Below are positions 22,887 through 33,404 of a DNA stretch of 64,000 nt, piece after piece. Every line of letters starts with the position of its first letter. Position 1 is the stretch's first letter. Made by a program: the position numbers and the translations under genes. The notes beneath the pieces are model-generated. The model was not told the DNA's origin. It was given only the letters and a program-made list of their open reading frames with translations, and ran no database searches. Origin of the DNA: Candidatus Pelagibacter communis (GTDB lineage Bacteria > Pseudomonadota > Alphaproteobacteria > Pelagibacterales > Pelagibacteraceae). The stretch lies in assembly GCF_001179985.1 (NCBI RefSeq), contig NZ_CVSI01000058.1, positions 124,001 to 188,000 of the forward strand, given 5' to 3'.

Positions 22887-24992
22887 TTATACAGCAATTA
22901 CAGCTAATAATAATAATGCCACAATATTAGTAATTTTTATCATTGGATTGACAGCTGGACCGGCTGTATCTTTATATGGATCTCCTACAGTATCTCCAGT
23001 AACCGCCGCTTTATGAGCCTCTGAACCTTTTCCACCAAAATTTCCATCCTCGATATATTTTTTGGCATTATCCCACGCACCACCACCGGCAGTCATTGAA
23101 ACAGCTACAAATAATCCTGTAATAATTACACCTAATAACATTGCTCCAACAGCTGCTAGTGCTGCAACCTGTCCGCCTATAAATAAAATAGCAAAGTACA
23201 AAACAATTGGAGAAAGAACAGGTAGTAATGAGGGTAGTATCATCTCTTTAATTGCTGCAACCGTGAGTAAATCAACGAGTTTTGCATAATCAGGTTTTTG
23301 TTTTTTTTTCATTATACCTGGATATTTTTTAAACTGCCTTCTAACTTCAATGACAACTGCACCACCTGCTCTACCAACAGCTTGCATTCCCATTGAACCG
23401 AAGAGATAAGGTAGCATCCCTCCAATTAGAAGTCCAACTACTACGTATGGATTAGATAAATCAAAAGTAACAATTATTCCCTCTAAATTTGAACCAGCTA
23501 CTTTAGAAAAATGTTTAATGTCCTCTGTATAAGCTGCAAATAAAACTAATGCACCTAAACCAGCTGAACCAATAGCATATCCTTTTGTTACAGCTTTTGT
23601 AGTATTTCCAACTGCATCAAGTGCATCTGTTGTCTTTCTTACATTATTAGGTAGCTTCGACATTTCAGCAATTCCACCAGCATTATCAGTCACTGGTCCA
23701 TATGCATCTAGTGCCACAACCATTCCAGCGAGTGCTAACATAGTAGTTACAGCAATGGCTATACCATATAATCCAGCAATGTTATTTGTTGTGAGTATTC
23801 CCACAACAATAATTAATGCAGGTATCGCTGTTGCTTCCAAAGATATTGCTAACCCTTGTATAACATTTGTTCCATGACCAGTAGTTGATGAACCCGCAAC
23901 ACTTCTAACAGGTCTATAATTAGTGCCAGTATAATATTCTGTAACCCAAATTAATAATCCAGTGATTACTAAACCAATTATACCACAATAGTACAAACTC
24001 ATTCCTGTGAAAGATTTGTTTTTAAGATTATAAACATTATCTAATCCTAGAACATAGTCAGTAACTGGGTATAAAATTATTAATGAGGAAAAAGCAGAAA
24101 CTACGAAACCTTTATATAAGGCATTCATTACATTTTTGCTTTTTCCTAATTTCACAAAAAAAGTTCCGATTATTGATGTTAATATACAAGCACCTCCAAT
24201 AGAAAGAGGATATATCATCATACTCATGTCTCCTGGAAAAAATATAGATGACAAAACCATAGTTGCTACAATCGTAACAGCATATGTCTCAAATAAATCT
24301 GCAGCCATCCCAGCGCAATCTCCGACATTATCTCCAACATTATCTGCTATAACCGCAGGATTTCTTGGGTCGTCTTCGGGGATACCCGCCTCTACTTTAC
24401 CAACAAGATCAGCACCAACATCTGCACCTTTTGTAAATATTCCACCACCTAGCCTTGCAAATATAGAAATTAATGATGCACCAAAACCTAGTGCTACCAG
24501 CGCATTAACTATTTCTCTTTCATCAACTCTAAAACTTAATAATAAATAATAATAAACAGCGATTGACAATAGTGCTAATCCAGCAACTAACATTCCTGTA
24601 ACTGCTCCAGATTTAAATGCTATTGATAAACCACTAGCTAAACCTTTTCTAGATGCTTCGGCAGTTCTAACATTCGCTTGAACAGAAACTAACATACCTA
24701 CATAACCAGCAATGCCTGAGAGTGTTGCGCCAATTAAATACCCTAAACCTACTAAAGTATTAAATGAAAAACTTACAATAACTAAAACGACTACTCCAAC
24801 AATTGCAATTGTTTTATATTGTCTATTTAAATAAGCCTTAGCACCTATTTGTATAGCGGATGCAATCTCTTGCATTTTAGGATTACCCGCACTTGAGCTT
24901 AGAATGCTTTTGCCTGTAAAGAAACCGTAAACAATTGACAAAAGCCCTGCTAAGATTGTGTAAATTAATATTGTTTCAGTATTACTTGACAT
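22887..24992 (-). CDS. hppA: H+-translocating membrane pyrophosphatase, K+-independent type
   Basis: A 701-residue integral membrane pump with about 16 hydrophobic segments that couples pyrophosphate hydrolysis to proton export. The substrate site [25 protein letters not shown] (about residues 205-229), the mid-protein [16 protein letters not shown], and the final [19 protein letters not shown] are conserved. In GNTTKAVT the Lys and the Thr three residues later are the marks of the potassium-independent class. It lies 55 bp after thiL and may be part of that operon or have its own promoter. Confidence 0.97.
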   Translation of the reverse strand: MSSNTETILIYTILAGLLSIVYGFFTGKSILSSSAGNPKMQEIASAIQIGAKAYLNRQYKTIAIVGVVVLVIVSFSFNTLVGLGYLIGATLSGIAGYVGMLVSVQANVRTAEASRKGLASGLSIAFKSGAVTGMLVAGLALLSIAVYYYLLLSFRVDEREIVNALVALGFGASLISIFARLGGGIFTKGADVGADLVGKVEAGIPEDDPRNPAVIADNVGDNVGDCAGMAADLFETYAVTIVATMVLSSIFFPGDMSMMIYPLSIGGACILTSIIGTFFVKLGKSKNVMNALYKGFVVSAFSSLIILYPVTDYVLGLDNVYNLKNKSFTGMSLYYCGIIGLVITGLLIWVTEYYTGTNYRPVRSVAGSSTTGHGTNVIQGLAISLEATAIPALIIVVGILTTNNIAGLYGIAIAVTTMLALAGMVVALDAYGPVTDNAGGIAEMSKLPNNVRKTTDALDAVGNTTKAVTKGYAIGSAGLGALVLFAAYTEDIKHFSKVAGSNLEGIIVTFDLSNPYVVVGLLIGGMLPYLFGSMGMQAVGRAGGAVVIEVRRQFKKYPGIMKKKQKPDYAKLVDLLTVAAIKEMILPSLLPVLSPIVLYFAILFIGGQVAALAAVGAMLLGVIITGLFVAVSMTAGGGAWDNAKKYIEDGNFGGKGSEAHKAAVTGDTVGDPYKDTAGPAVNPMIKITNIVALLLLAVIAV

Positions 24993-25047
24993 AAATTAAA
25001 TTTTAAAAGCGGACAATACAAAATAGATCATAAAAGGCAATATAATA

Positions 25048-26013
25048 TTAAGTAAAAAAATGCTCATAGCCCGGCATTTTTGCTAATTTTAGTACTTTAT
25101 CGCCATTTAATAGCTTAGACTTAAATTTTTTTTTTGATAATATTTTTCCTATTTTAGTGATTTTTGTATTAGTTTTTCTTGAAATTTTTTGAATTTTTTG
25201 TTCATCGGATTTTTTTGCAGTAAATAAGATCTGATAATCGTCGCCGTTAAATATAAATTTATTTTTTTCTAAAGAGTTTTTTTTTAAAAAAATTTTTAAA
25301 TTATTTGATATTGGTATTTTATCACAATAGATTTCATAAGAAATATTTTGATTATTAATCATTTTATTTAAATCGATTAAAAGTCCATCAGAAATATCTA
25401 TAGATGTGTTTGCAAATTTAGTTAAATATTTTGAAAAATTTGAATTAATTTTTGGTAAATAAAATTTATTGATAAAATATTTTTTATTAATATTTATTTC
25501 AAAGTTTTTCTTTTGAAGATATTTTAAACCTAAATAACTATCACCTAACTCCCCAGTTAAGTATATATCATCATTAATTTTGGCATTGTTTCTTTTAACT
25601 ATTTTATTGCTAAAGCCTAGTGAAATAACAGTAAATGAGTTTATTTGAGAATAAACTGTGTCTCCACCTGATAATTTAATAGAAAATTTTTTTTGTTCAG
25701 ACTTCAATGAACTGATTATTTTGTTTATATTTTTTTTAGTGAAAGACTTTTTGTTTCCACTTCCAGAAATAAAATAAAATTTTGGAACAACACCTTTACA
25801 AATTAAATCAGATATTGAAGATCGTATAACCTTTTTAATTAATAATTTTGGGTTATCAAAACTAGGAAAATGAGTTTTTTCAACATAAGTATCAACAGAT
25901 ATTACAGTTTTACTTTTTTTATCAAAAAATACGTCGTCATTTAATTTTAATGCTGCTGAATTTTTTTTAACTAATTTTGCTAAATAATTTTTAATAAAAA
26001 TATTTTCATTCAT
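25048..26013 (-). CDS. thiL: Thiamine-monophosphate kinase
   Basis: A 321-residue ATP-dependent kinase turning thiamine phosphate into thiamine pyrophosphate. It shows the AIR-synthase-like fold marks: LKLNDDVFFD (19-28), VISVDTYVEKTHFP (about 34-47), SSISDLICKGVVPKFYFISG (about 66-85), SGGDTVYS near 114 and DISDGLLIDLNKM (about 207-219). Length matches ThiL. It overlaps nusB by 8 bp, the conserved ribH-nusB-thiL order. Confidence 0.95.
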   Translation of the reverse strand: MNENIFIKNYLAKLVKKNSAALKLNDDVFFDKKSKTVISVDTYVEKTHFPSFDNPKLLIKKVIRSSISDLICKGVVPKFYFISGSGNKKSFTKKNINKIISSLKSEQKKFSIKLSGGDTVYSQINSFTVISLGFSNKIVKRNNAKINDDIYLTGELGDSYLGLKYLQKKNFEININKKYFINKFYLPKINSNFSKYLTKFANTSIDISDGLLIDLNKMINNQNISYEIYCDKIPISNNLKIFLKKNSLEKNKFIFNGDDYQILFTAKKSDEQKIQKISRKTNTKITKIGKILSKKKFKSKLLNGDKVLKLAKMPGYEHFFT

Positions 26014-26410
26014 TTGTTAATCTTAAATTTTTTGAAATTTTGTCAAGTAGTGCGTTTAAATATTTTGTTTTATTATCATCTATAAAAAAATTAGATGCAT
26101 CTAAATATTCTTTTATAATTATTTTTGAGGAGGTAGTTGGTTTGTACAAAAGCTCGTAAATTGCACTTTTTAAAATGATTAAAAAAACATTGTCAAGTTT
26201 TTTAAAATTTATATCTGTGTCTAAATATTTTTTTATTTCCATAATTATAACTTCATTTCTTTCTATCGTACCAAAGACAACATCTTTTATAAATTTTTTA
26301 AACCTGTGTTTTGGAATTATTATCCTTTGATTGTCATTATAAAATTTTCCATATAAAATTTGGATAATTATTACCCTTGGGTTATTTCTAGGACTATAAA
26401 AAGGCTTCAT
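26006..26410 (-). CDS. nusB: Transcription antitermination factor NusB
   Basis: A 134-residue RNA-binding helical protein that joins NusE/S10 on boxA of rRNA operons. The ARVAAVQALY-like N-terminal helix is recognisable as NNPRVIIIQILYGKFY (about 8-23). The C-terminal LKSAIYELLYKPTTSSKIIIKEYLDASNFFID block (about 86-117) is typical. It is 12 bp after ribH and overlaps thiL. Confidence 0.9.
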   Translation of the reverse strand: MKPFYSPRNNPRVIIIQILYGKFYNDNQRIIIPKHRFKKFIKDVVFGTIERNEVIIMEIKKYLDTDINFKKLDNVFLIILKSAIYELLYKPTTSSKIIIKEYLDASNFFIDDNKTKYLNALLDKISKNLRLTNE

Positions 26411-26422
26411 TTTAAAATTAAT

Positions 26423-26809
26423 TTATTTATAAAGAATGCTATTCAGAGCTAATGCAGCCTCTTTACCCCTGTTTTTTCTTGCTAAAGCTTGCCTATAATT
26501 AAAACATGTTAAAATACAGTTCCCCACAGGCTTTTTACTATCTATACTTATATTCATGATCGCATCAATTACAGATTTTGATATTAAATCAAAATGTGCA
26601 GTTTTTCCTTTGATTACACAACCAATAGCAATGAAACCATCAAACTTTTTAATATTTTTTGAAATTATTACTGGTATTTCAAAAACACCAGGAACTTTAA
26701 TAATTTTTAAATGAGACTTTTTATTGATATATTTTTTAGCACTTTTTAATAAAGGCCCACTAATACCTTTATAATAATCAGATACAACTATAAGAACTTT
26801 TTTTTTCAT
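26423..26809 (-). CDS. ribH: 6,7-dimethyl-8-ribityllumazine synthase
   Basis: A 128-residue enzyme, slightly short, catalysing the penultimate step of riboflavin synthesis. VPGVFEIPVIISKNI (39-53), the catalytic GCVIKGKTAHFDLI stretch (about 63-76) with its His, and GNCILTCFNYRQALAR (about 96-111) are present. Its start overlaps the ribBA stop (ATGA), and nusB follows. Confidence 0.96.
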   Translation of the reverse strand: MKKKVLIVVSDYYKGISGPLLKSAKKYINKKSHLKIIKVPGVFEIPVIISKNIKKFDGFIAIGCVIKGKTAHFDLISKSVIDAIMNISIDSKKPVGNCILTCFNYRQALARKNRGKEAALALNSILYK

Positions 26810-27906
26810 TTAATAATCTCTTGTTTTACAATTTTTATATCAAATCCTTCTAGACCTACAACTTTTTTTGGTGATCTTGTAACTAAAATCATATTTTTTA
26901 TTTTTAATGATTTTATTATTTGTGCACCAATCCCATAATTCCTTATCAATTGATCTGGTCTTTTTTTAATTTTTTCTGATTTCAAATCACGTAGAGTTGC
27001 TGATACAGACTTGATGTTAGTATCTCTAATAAATATTAATACACAATTATTAAATTTTTGAAAGTATCTTAAAGTTTTGCTAAAAGAATTTGGTAGATTT
27101 ATTCCCATAAGATAATTTTCAACAATATTTGAAGATATAACTCTTACCCTAATATTCTTATTAGATTTAATTTTACCTTTGACTAAAGCGAAATTCTCTG
27201 ATCCATCTAACAAGTTTTCAAACACCTTAATTAAAAATTTTTGGTTATTTATTGTTATATGATCTTTTTTTTTTAATTTGATCAATTTTTCATTTTTTAG
27301 TCTATAAGAAATCAAGTCTTCAATTTTTCCAATCTTTAAGTCATGCTTTTTTGCAAAATCAAAAAGCTCTCTCCCCTTTGCCATAACACCATCGTCATTC
27401 ATTATTTCGCATATAACAGCTGATGGATTTTTATTTGCAAGTTTAGAAATATCTACAGACGCTTCTGTGTGTCCTGCTCTAACTAATACACCACCGTCTT
27501 TTGATATAATTGGAAAAATATGTCCAGGAGAGACAATTTCTTCTTTCTTAACCTTATCCTTAATAGCTGTTTTGATAGTTTTTGACCTATCTTTGGCTGA
27601 AATACCAGTTGTAACACCTTTTTTTGCCTCAATAGAAACGGTAAAAGCTGTTTGATTTCTTGAATTATTTATTGGGGACATCAATGATAAATTTAATTTT
27701 TTTGCTTGTTTGTCTGTAATAGCTAAGCAAATTAATCCTCTGCCAAATTTAGCCATAAAATTAATTTTACTAGAAGATATATATGATGCAGGAACAACTA
27801 AATCTCCCTCATTTTCACGATTTTCATCATCAACAAGGATAAACATTTCACCCTTTTTTGCAGACTTTATAATTTTATCTATTGGAGTGTAATTACTTTT
27901 TACCAT
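26806..27906 (-). CDS. ribBA: 3,4-dihydroxy-2-butanone 4-phosphate synthase with degenerate GTP cyclohydrolase II-like domain
   Basis: A 366-residue two-domain protein. Residues 1-200 are an intact RibB domain, with DDENRENEGD (26-35) and the GHTEASVDI stretch near 143-151, making dihydroxybutanone phosphate from ribulose 5-phosphate. The C-terminal part is only RibA-like: the usual zinc site (Cys spaced as in GDVFGSxRCDCG) is absent and no cysteine cluster replaces it. GTP cyclohydrolase II activity is therefore doubtful and must come from another gene. Its position in ribD-ribE-ribBA-ribH is canonical; it overlaps ribE by 14 bp and ribH by 4 bp. Confidence 0.93.
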   Translation of the reverse strand: MVKSNYTPIDKIIKSAKKGEMFILVDDENRENEGDLVVPASYISSSKINFMAKFGRGLICLAITDKQAKKLNLSLMSPINNSRNQTAFTVSIEAKKGVTTGISAKDRSKTIKTAIKDKVKKEEIVSPGHIFPIISKDGGVLVRAGHTEASVDISKLANKNPSAVICEIMNDDGVMAKGRELFDFAKKHDLKIGKIEDLISYRLKNEKLIKLKKKDHITINNQKFLIKVFENLLDGSENFALVKGKIKSNKNIRVRVISSNIVENYLMGINLPNSFSKTLRYFQKFNNCVLIFIRDTNIKSVSATLRDLKSEKIKKRPDQLIRNYGIGAQIIKSLKIKNMILVTRSPKKVVGLEGFDIKIVKQEIIK

Positions 27907-28483
27907 AATGTTTTTTTATATATTTTGATAAGATATCAATTTCAACATTGACAATTTGTCCCTTTTTAAGATCTGATAAATTTGTAAGTTTTAAACTGTG
28001 AGGAATTAACCATACTTGAAATCCTTTTTTAGTAACTTTAGATATTGTCAAAGATACACCATTTAAAAGTATAGATGCTTTAGGTATTAAATATGATAAA
28101 TTTTTTTTATCAATTGTAAAATCATATATTCTAGATTTACCTTTTTTAATAATTCTATTTACCTTTGATGTGCAGTCAACATGTCCCTGGCATAAATGAC
28201 CAGAAATTTTCTGACCATATTTTAAGGGTAATTCAAGATTTATCTTATCACCTAATGAAATATTTTTAAATTTAGATCTATTCATTGTCTCTTTTAATAA
28301 ATAAAATTCCATTAATTTGTTTTTTAGAGATACCATTGTTAAACAAACACCATCGCAACATATTGAAACACCTAAGTCTTTTTTATTAACTTTAAGATTA
28401 CTTTTGATGAAAATATTTACACCTCTAGTGCTTTTTTTTATCTTATTTACAATCCCTTTATTAAAAATAATACCATTAAACAT
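27893..28483 (-). CDS. ribE: Riboflavin synthase, alpha chain
   Basis: A 196-residue enzyme that dismutates two molecules of 6,7-dimethyl-8-ribityllumazine into riboflavin. It has two lumazine-binding repeats. The first opens MFNGIIFNKGIVNKI and contains GVSICCDGVCLTMV (about 38-51). The second contains GHLCQGHVDCTSKV (about 95-108) and LLNGVSLTISKV (about 138-149). Length is normal. It lies two bases after ribD and overlaps ribBA. Confidence 0.96.
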   Translation of the reverse strand: MFNGIIFNKGIVNKIKKSTRGVNIFIKSNLKVNKKDLGVSICCDGVCLTMVSLKNKLMEFYLLKETMNRSKFKNISLGDKINLELPLKYGQKISGHLCQGHVDCTSKVNRIIKKGKSRIYDFTIDKKNLSYLIPKASILLNGVSLTISKVTKKGFQVWLIPHSLKLTNLSDLKKGQIVNVEIDILSKYIKKHYGKK

Positions 28484-28485
28484 AA

Positions 28486-29568
28486 TTAACTATAGTTAAT
28501 AACTTTATCCTTATTAAGGTAAACATCTAAATTCATTTTATTTTTAAATTTTTTATTTAGTTGATTAACTATTTCCTTAATCTTCAATTGTCCATTTGTA
28601 TTTAGGTTTTTACCACTTTTAAACAAAAAAAACTGATTAATATGTTTTTTTTGTATTAAAGATTTAGTCAATTCTTTGCCACCTTCTATTAGAAGATAAT
28701 TTATATTCAATTTAAATAATTTCTTTTTAATTTCCTTAAAATCTAGATTATTTTGCTTATCTAAATTAACTTTATAATATTTTATCTTATTTTTTTTAAG
28801 TACAGACAATTTTTTTTTACTCGAATAGTTATAAAAAAAAATGCATCTTATTTTTTTGTTTTTAAATATATTAAGATTTTTTTTATAATTTAGGTTTTTA
28901 TCTAAAATAATTTTTATAGGTGAAAAATTTTGCAAGCCATTAATCCTACAATCCAAAAAAGGATTATCTTTATTTAAAGTTTTAGATGAGATTAGTATTG
29001 CATTATTCCTATATCTTAATAAGTGCGAGGTTTTTCGAGATAATTCATTAGTTATATTTTTATTTTTTTTTGAGTAAATATAATAATCATTGGAGCAAGC
29101 TAATTTGGCAGTTATGTAAGGTAATTTGTTTTTTCTAATATAAAAGTAACTTTTATAAAAGTCTGTAATTTCTTTCATCTTGACTTGTTTTGTAGAAATA
29201 TTAAATTTTTTCAAAACTATTTTTAGCTTTTTTGCAGTTCTTTTATCAATATCATTAGATCCATATACAATTTTTGATATTTTATTTTTAATTATTAAAT
29301 CAGTACAAGGTGGAGTTTTTCCATGATGTGTACATGGTTCAAGAGTTACATAAATAGTCGAGTCTTTTAAATCATTTCTATTTGCTAATCGAATAGCATT
29401 CGCTTCTGCATGAGGTCTTCCATTAATTGAGGTTTTTGAGAGTGATATAATTTTATTATTCTTAACTATAACACAACCAACAGAAGGATTTTCTCTGGTC
29501 AAACACTCATTTTGTTTGGCCAGATTTAAAGCTAATTTTAGGTAAAATTTATCGTTTCTTGAAGACAT
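28486..29568 (-). CDS. ribD: Bifunctional pyrimidine deaminase/reductase RibD
   Basis: A 360-residue enzyme for the deamination and reduction steps of riboflavin synthesis. The N-terminal deaminase domain carries HAEANAI (about 49-55) and [18 protein letters not shown] (about 74-91), the zinc ligands. The C-terminal reductase has [12 protein letters not shown] near 154 and [15 protein letters not shown] near 304. Length is normal. It overlaps nrdR by 20 bp. Confidence 0.96.
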   Translation of the reverse strand: MSSRNDKFYLKLALNLAKQNECLTRENPSVGCVIVKNNKIISLSKTSINGRPHAEANAIRLANRNDLKDSTIYVTLEPCTHHGKTPPCTDLIIKNKISKIVYGSNDIDKRTAKKLKIVLKKFNISTKQVKMKEITDFYKSYFYIRKNKLPYITAKLACSNDYYIYSKKNKNITNELSRKTSHLLRYRNNAILISSKTLNKDNPFLDCRINGLQNFSPIKIILDKNLNYKKNLNIFKNKKIRCIFFYNYSSKKKLSVLKKNKIKYYKVNLDKQNNLDFKEIKKKLFKLNINYLLIEGGKELTKSLIQKKHINQFFLFKSGKNLNTNGQLKIKEIVNQLNKKFKNKMNLDVYLNKDKVINYS

Positions 29569-30007
29569 CTATCTTGTCTACAAATTGAACGAAATCTTTT
29601 TCTTCTCTAAAATTTCTATACACGGATGCAAATCTAACATAAGCAACAGGATCTAAATTTTTAAGACCATCCATTACCATAGTTCCTATTGTGCTAGATG
29701 AAATTTCACTTTGTCCAATTTCTTCCAATGAATTGGATATTTTGGTTATAAATTTTTCTACTGTATCTGTATCTATTGGCCTTTTCTTTAATGCTATGTA
29801 AATTGATTTAGACAGCTTTTCTCTATCAAAAGGAGACTTTCTTCCATTTTTTTTAACAATAACAAGTTCTCTTATTTGAATTCTTTCAAATGTTGTAAAT
29901 CTCTCACCACATGTAGTACAAAGTCTTCTTCGTCTAATTGCTGTGCCATCTTCTGTTGGTCTAGAATCCACAACTGAAGTTTCCCCTTTTTTACACGGAC
30001 AAATCAT
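29549..30007 (-). CDS. nrdR: Transcriptional repressor NrdR
   Basis: A 152-residue zinc-ribbon plus ATP-cone protein that represses ribonucleotide reductase genes according to the ATP/dATP level. The ribbon has C3, C5, C30 and C33, so the first knuckle reads CPC instead of the usual C-x-x-C, one residue short. [17 protein letters not shown] (12-28), RFTTFER (36-42) and the ATP-cone from about 49 are otherwise normal. It lies between glyA and ribD, a common alphaproteobacterial arrangement. Confidence 0.95.
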   Translation of the reverse strand: MICPCKKGETSVVDSRPTEDGTAIRRRRLCTTCGERFTTFERIQIRELVIVKKNGRKSPFDREKLSKSIYIALKKRPIDTDTVEKFITKISNSLEEIGQSEISSSTIGTMVMDGLKNLDPVAYVRFASVYRNFREEKDFVQFVDKIDVFKKR

Positions 30008-30014
30008 TTTTAAC

Positions 30015-31325
30015 TTATTTTAAATTTTTATATATCGGAAACTTAGAGCAAAGATCGATAACTTCTTTTCTTACTTCATTCTCAACTTTACTATTATCCT
30101 CTTGGTTAGTTGATAATCCTTTAATTACTTTAGTAATCAAATTACCTACTAATTTAAATTCCTCTAATCCAAATCCTCTTGTTGTTGCTGCTTGGGTTCC
30201 TAATCTAATTCCAGATGTAATCATTGGGCTTTCTGTATCAAAAGGTATTCCATTTTTATTACAAGTAATGTTAGCTCTACATAAACTATCTGCTGCCATA
30301 TTCCCTTTTACATTAAATGGACGTAAATCAACTAACATTAAGTGTGTATCCGTACCTCCAGAATAAATTTTAAATCCATTATTTTTTAATGTTTCAGCTA
30401 ACATCTTAGCGTTTGCAAGAACGTTAGATATATAATTTCTAAAATCTGGTTTTAGCGCTTCCAAAAAACCAACTGCCTTAGCAGCTATCACATGCATTAG
30501 TGGCCCGCCTTGGTATCCTGGAAAAACTGCAGAATTAAATTTTTTAGATAAATCTTCTCTGTTTGTTAAAATTATTCCACCTCGTGCACTTCTAAAAACT
30601 TTATGAGTTGTTGAAGTTACCACATCTGCATGGTCAACTGGATTTGGATAACCTTTACCAGCTACTAGACCAGAGAAATGTGCCATATCTACCATCAAGT
30701 AGGCTCCAACTTTTTCAGCAATTTCTTTAAATCTTTTAAAATCTATAACTCTAGAATAAGCGCTTCCTCCTGCAATTATTAACTTGGGCTTATATTCGAT
30801 AGCTTTATTTTCAATATCTTTGTAATCTAATAATTCAGTTTCCTTATCTACTTCATAACTAATTGCGTTAAACCATTTACCAGAAACAGATGCTTTTGAA
30901 CCATGAGTTAAGTGACCACCAGAATTTAAACTCATGCCTAAAATAGTATCACCTGGTTTTAATAATGCTAAAAAAACAGCTCCATTTGCCTGTGCACCAG
31001 AGTGCGGTTGAACATTTGCAAATTTACAATTAAATAATTTTTTAACTCTTTCTATTGCTAAACTTTCTGCTGTATCCACATGATCACAACCATTGTAGTA
31101 TCTTTTGCCTGGATAGCCTTCTGCATATTTATTAGTAAGAACTGAGCCTTGGGCTTGTAGCAGAGCGTTCGAAACTATATTTTCAGAGGCTATAAGTTCA
31201 ATATGTTGTTGTTGTCTTAATAATTCATCATTAATAGCTTTATAGATCTCTGGATCAGATGAAGATAAATTATTTTCAAAAAAGCTTTGAAAGTCAGGAT
31301 TTATATATTTTTTTTCACTAGACAT
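30015..31325 (-). CDS. glyA: Serine hydroxymethyltransferase
   Basis: A 436-residue PLP enzyme converting serine and tetrahydrofolate to glycine and 5,10-methylene-THF. [31 protein letters not shown] (about residues 42-72, quoted only in outline: [19 protein letters not shown]) and the PLP-lysine segment [16 protein letters not shown] (about 236-251) are diagnostic. Length is normal. It lies in one run with rpiB upstream and nrdR downstream. It links with the sarcosine oxidase genes elsewhere in the window, which feed glycine and one-carbon units. Confidence 0.98.
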   Translation of the reverse strand: MSSEKKYINPDFQSFFENNLSSSDPEIYKAINDELLRQQQHIELIASENIVSNALLQAQGSVLTNKYAEGYPGKRYYNGCDHVDTAESLAIERVKKLFNCKFANVQPHSGAQANGAVFLALLKPGDTILGMSLNSGGHLTHGSKASVSGKWFNAISYEVDKETELLDYKDIENKAIEYKPKLIIAGGSAYSRVIDFKRFKEIAEKVGAYLMVDMAHFSGLVAGKGYPNPVDHADVVTSTTHKVFRSARGGIILTNREDLSKKFNSAVFPGYQGGPLMHVIAAKAVGFLEALKPDFRNYISNVLANAKMLAETLKNNGFKIYSGGTDTHLMLVDLRPFNVKGNMAADSLCRANITCNKNGIPFDTESPMITSGIRLGTQAATTRGFGLEEFKLVGNLITKVIKGLSTNQEDNSKVENEVRKEVIDLCSKFPIYKNLK

Positions 31326-31329
31326 ATAT

Positions 31330-31752
31330 TTAAAATTTTTTAATTCTCCTTAAGTGTCTACCACCTTCAAATTTAGTTTTCAAAAAAATATTAACTAATT
31401 TTAGAGCTAAGTTTTTTCTAATTAGCCTAGATCCTATTGTAATAATATTTGCGTTATTATGCAATCTAGATAATTTAGTATTTTTCATATTATAACACAC
31501 CGCAGCTCTTATATTTTTTACTTTATTTGCAGCCATTGCCATACCTGTCCCAGACCCACAAACAAGAATTCCAAAATTTGTTTTATTTTTGGACACTTTA
31601 TTAGCTAATTTTTTCGCATAAATTGGGTAGTCTACAGATTTATCGCTAAAAGGGCCTAAATTATCAATCTTATAATTTTTTTTTTTTAAATCTTCAAAAA
31701 TATAATTTTTTAAATCAAAGCCTGCATGATCTGATGAAATAAAAATTTTCAA
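31330..31752 (-). CDS. rpiB: Ribose-5-phosphate isomerase B
   Basis: A 140-residue RpiB/LacA family isomerase interconverting ribose 5-phosphate and ribulose 5-phosphate. [14 protein letters not shown] (5-18), [10 protein letters not shown] near 41, and the catalytic-loop [17 protein letters not shown] (about 61-77) with its Cys are typical. The product is the substrate of RibB encoded downstream in the same run. It lies four bases before glyA. Confidence 0.95.
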   Translation of the reverse strand: MKIFISSDHAGFDLKNYIFEDLKKKNYKIDNLGPFSDKSVDYPIYAKKLANKVSKNKTNFGILVCGSGTGMAMAANKVKNIRAAVCYNMKNTKLSRLHNNANIITIGSRLIRKNLALKLVNIFLKTKFEGGRHLRRIKKF

Positions 31753-31753
31753 T

Positions 31754-32344
31754 TTAATTAAATTTGTAATTTAAAACACAAGCTACTAAATGAATCCTGT
31801 CTTCTTCACCACCATTAAAAGCATTATGATATTTTCTATTATTGGTAATCCAGACCGAACCATCTGCTGGCAAATGTTTGGCGATATTATCTATAACCAT
31901 AATTGAGCCTGGATTTGTTATTATAGGAATATGCAATCTAGGTTCAGGATCTCTATGCCAACTTAATGTAGACCTAGGTTTTTTTAGTAAAATCCTCACT
32001 CGACCGATTTTATAATTTTTTTGTAAAGTATCTACTACCTCCTTAAAGTATGTATCTTTATAATCACTAACAAATTCTGAATAAGCTGCCTCATCAATCA
32101 TTTGGTCTCTAATAACTTCTTTTCCAGTTTGATCTGGCTTAGTCCAAAAAACACCCCTTGCTTTATTACCTTTAATAGAGTCTGGATCTCCAGGTATTTG
32201 TGTCAATGAAATAGCACCAAAATTAGATACACCTTCAACACCTTGAAAATCTCTGATTTTTAATATTTGTTGATATGCTTCTTTAAGTTTTTTAATATCA
32301 AATTTTATGTTTTGTTTTTGGAAATCATTAAATGATAGTGACAT
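31754..32344 (-). CDS. Putative 2-oxoglutarate/Fe(II) oxygenase, aspartyl/asparaginyl beta-hydroxylase-like
   Basis: A 196-residue soluble protein with a double-stranded beta-helix signature: STLSWHRDPEPRLHIPII (125-142) gives H130-x-D132, KYHNAFNGGEEDRIHLVACV (171-190) gives H173 and R183. These fit the iron ligands (H-x-D, H) and 2-oxoglutarate-binding Arg of the Asp/Asn beta-hydroxylase family. The target is unknown. It is the first gene of the minus run that continues to rpiB, glyA and riboflavin genes, two bases from rpiB. Its upstream gap of 67 bp, shared with the divergent hemB, must hold the operon promoter. Confidence 0.72.
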   Translation of the reverse strand: MSLSFNDFQKQNIKFDIKKLKEAYQQILKIRDFQGVEGVSNFGAISLTQIPGDPDSIKGNKARGVFWTKPDQTGKEVIRDQMIDEAAYSEFVSDYKDTYFKEVVDTLQKNYKIGRVRILLKKPRSTLSWHRDPEPRLHIPIITNPGSIMVIDNIAKHLPADGSVWITNNRKYHNAFNGGEEDRIHLVACVLNYKFN

Positions 32345-32411
32345 AGTATCCTTTTATTAATAACTTATAGACTATATTTATATATATTACTATTGTCGCA
32401 TATAATAAACA

Positions 32412-33404
32412 ATGATTATCACTGGAAAATACCCAAAATTAAGATTGAGAAGATCTAGAAAAGAGGATTGGTCTAGAAGACTTATCAGAGAAAATACTCT
32501 CTCGGGAAGTGATTTCGTATTACCCATTTTTCTTACGGAAGGTAAAAATAAAAAAAATGAAATAAAATCTATGAAAGGTGTTTACAGGTACAGTGTTGAT
32601 AATTTATCTAGTATCATTGACCGTGCACTTAAAAATAAAATTCCTATGATAGCACTTTTTCCCAATACTAATAAAAAACTTAAAGACGCTTATGGAACAG
32701 AAGCTTTAAATGAAAATAATTTAGTATCAAGAGCAATAGTAACAATAAAAAAAAAGTATAAAAATAAAATAGGTATTATGTGTGACGTTGCACTAGATCC
32801 TTATACATCACATGGTCATGATGGATTGATTAATAAAAATGAAATTTTAAACGACAAAACAATAAAAATTTTAATTAAACAATCTTTATTACAGGCACAA
32901 ATGGGATGTGACGTAATCGCGCCTTCAGATATGATGGATGGAAGAATTGGTGAAATTAGAAATGAATTAGATAAAAATGGATATGAAAAAATACAAATAC
33001 TTTCATATGCTATAAAATATTCCTCTTCTTTTTATGGACCTTTTAGAAATGCCATTGGTTCAAAAAATTTATTAAAAGGAGATAAAAAAACATATCAGAT
33101 GGATTATAGTAATGTACATGAGGCAATAAGAGAGGTAGCTCTAGATATAAAAGAAGGTGCTGACATGGTTATGGTAAAACCAGGATTACCATATATTGAT
33201 ATAATAAAAGAAGTTAAAAATAATTTTAAAATACCAGTATTAGCTTACCAAGTATCTGGAGAATATAGCTTAATATCAAATGCTATTAAGAATAAAATTC
33301 TAACAAAAGACTCAATTTATGAAACATTGCTTTCATTTAAAAGAGCTGGAGCTAATGCAATAATAAGCTATTATGCTGATTATTTAGACAAAATTTTAAA
33401 ATAG
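32412..33404 (+). CDS. hemB: Delta-aminolevulinic acid dehydratase (porphobilinogen synthase)
   Basis: A 330-residue enzyme joining two aminolevulinate molecules into porphobilinogen. LRRSRKEDWSRRLIREN (about 12-28), DVALDPYTSHGHDGL (about 125-139), APSDMMDGRIGEIR (about 176-189), the Schiff-base region YQMDYSNVHEAIRE (about 233-246) and MVKPGLPYIDII (about 255-266) are conserved. The DVALDPYTSHGHDG stretch, lacking the cysteine cluster, indicates the magnesium-dependent type. Its stop abuts the convergent recO end with no gap. Confidence 0.97.
   Translation: MIITGKYPKLRLRRSRKEDWSRRLIRENTLSGSDFVLPIFLTEGKNKKNEIKSMKGVYRYSVDNLSSIIDRALKNKIPMIALFPNTNKKLKDAYGTEALNENNLVSRAIVTIKKKYKNKIGIMCDVALDPYTSHGHDGLINKNEILNDKTIKILIKQSLLQAQMGCDVIAPSDMMDGRIGEIRNELDKNGYEKIQILSYAIKYSSSFYGPFRNAIGSKNLLKGDKKTYQMDYSNVHEAIREVALDIKEGADMVMVKPGLPYIDIIKEVKNNFKIPVLAYQVSGEYSLISNAIKNKILTKDSIYETLLSFKRAGANAIISYYADYLDKILK

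Noticed and set aside
28486-32411. FMN riboswitch controlling the riboflavin genes
   Set aside because: The gaps between these genes are too short, and the 67-bp gap before the first gene shows no FMN aptamer core.
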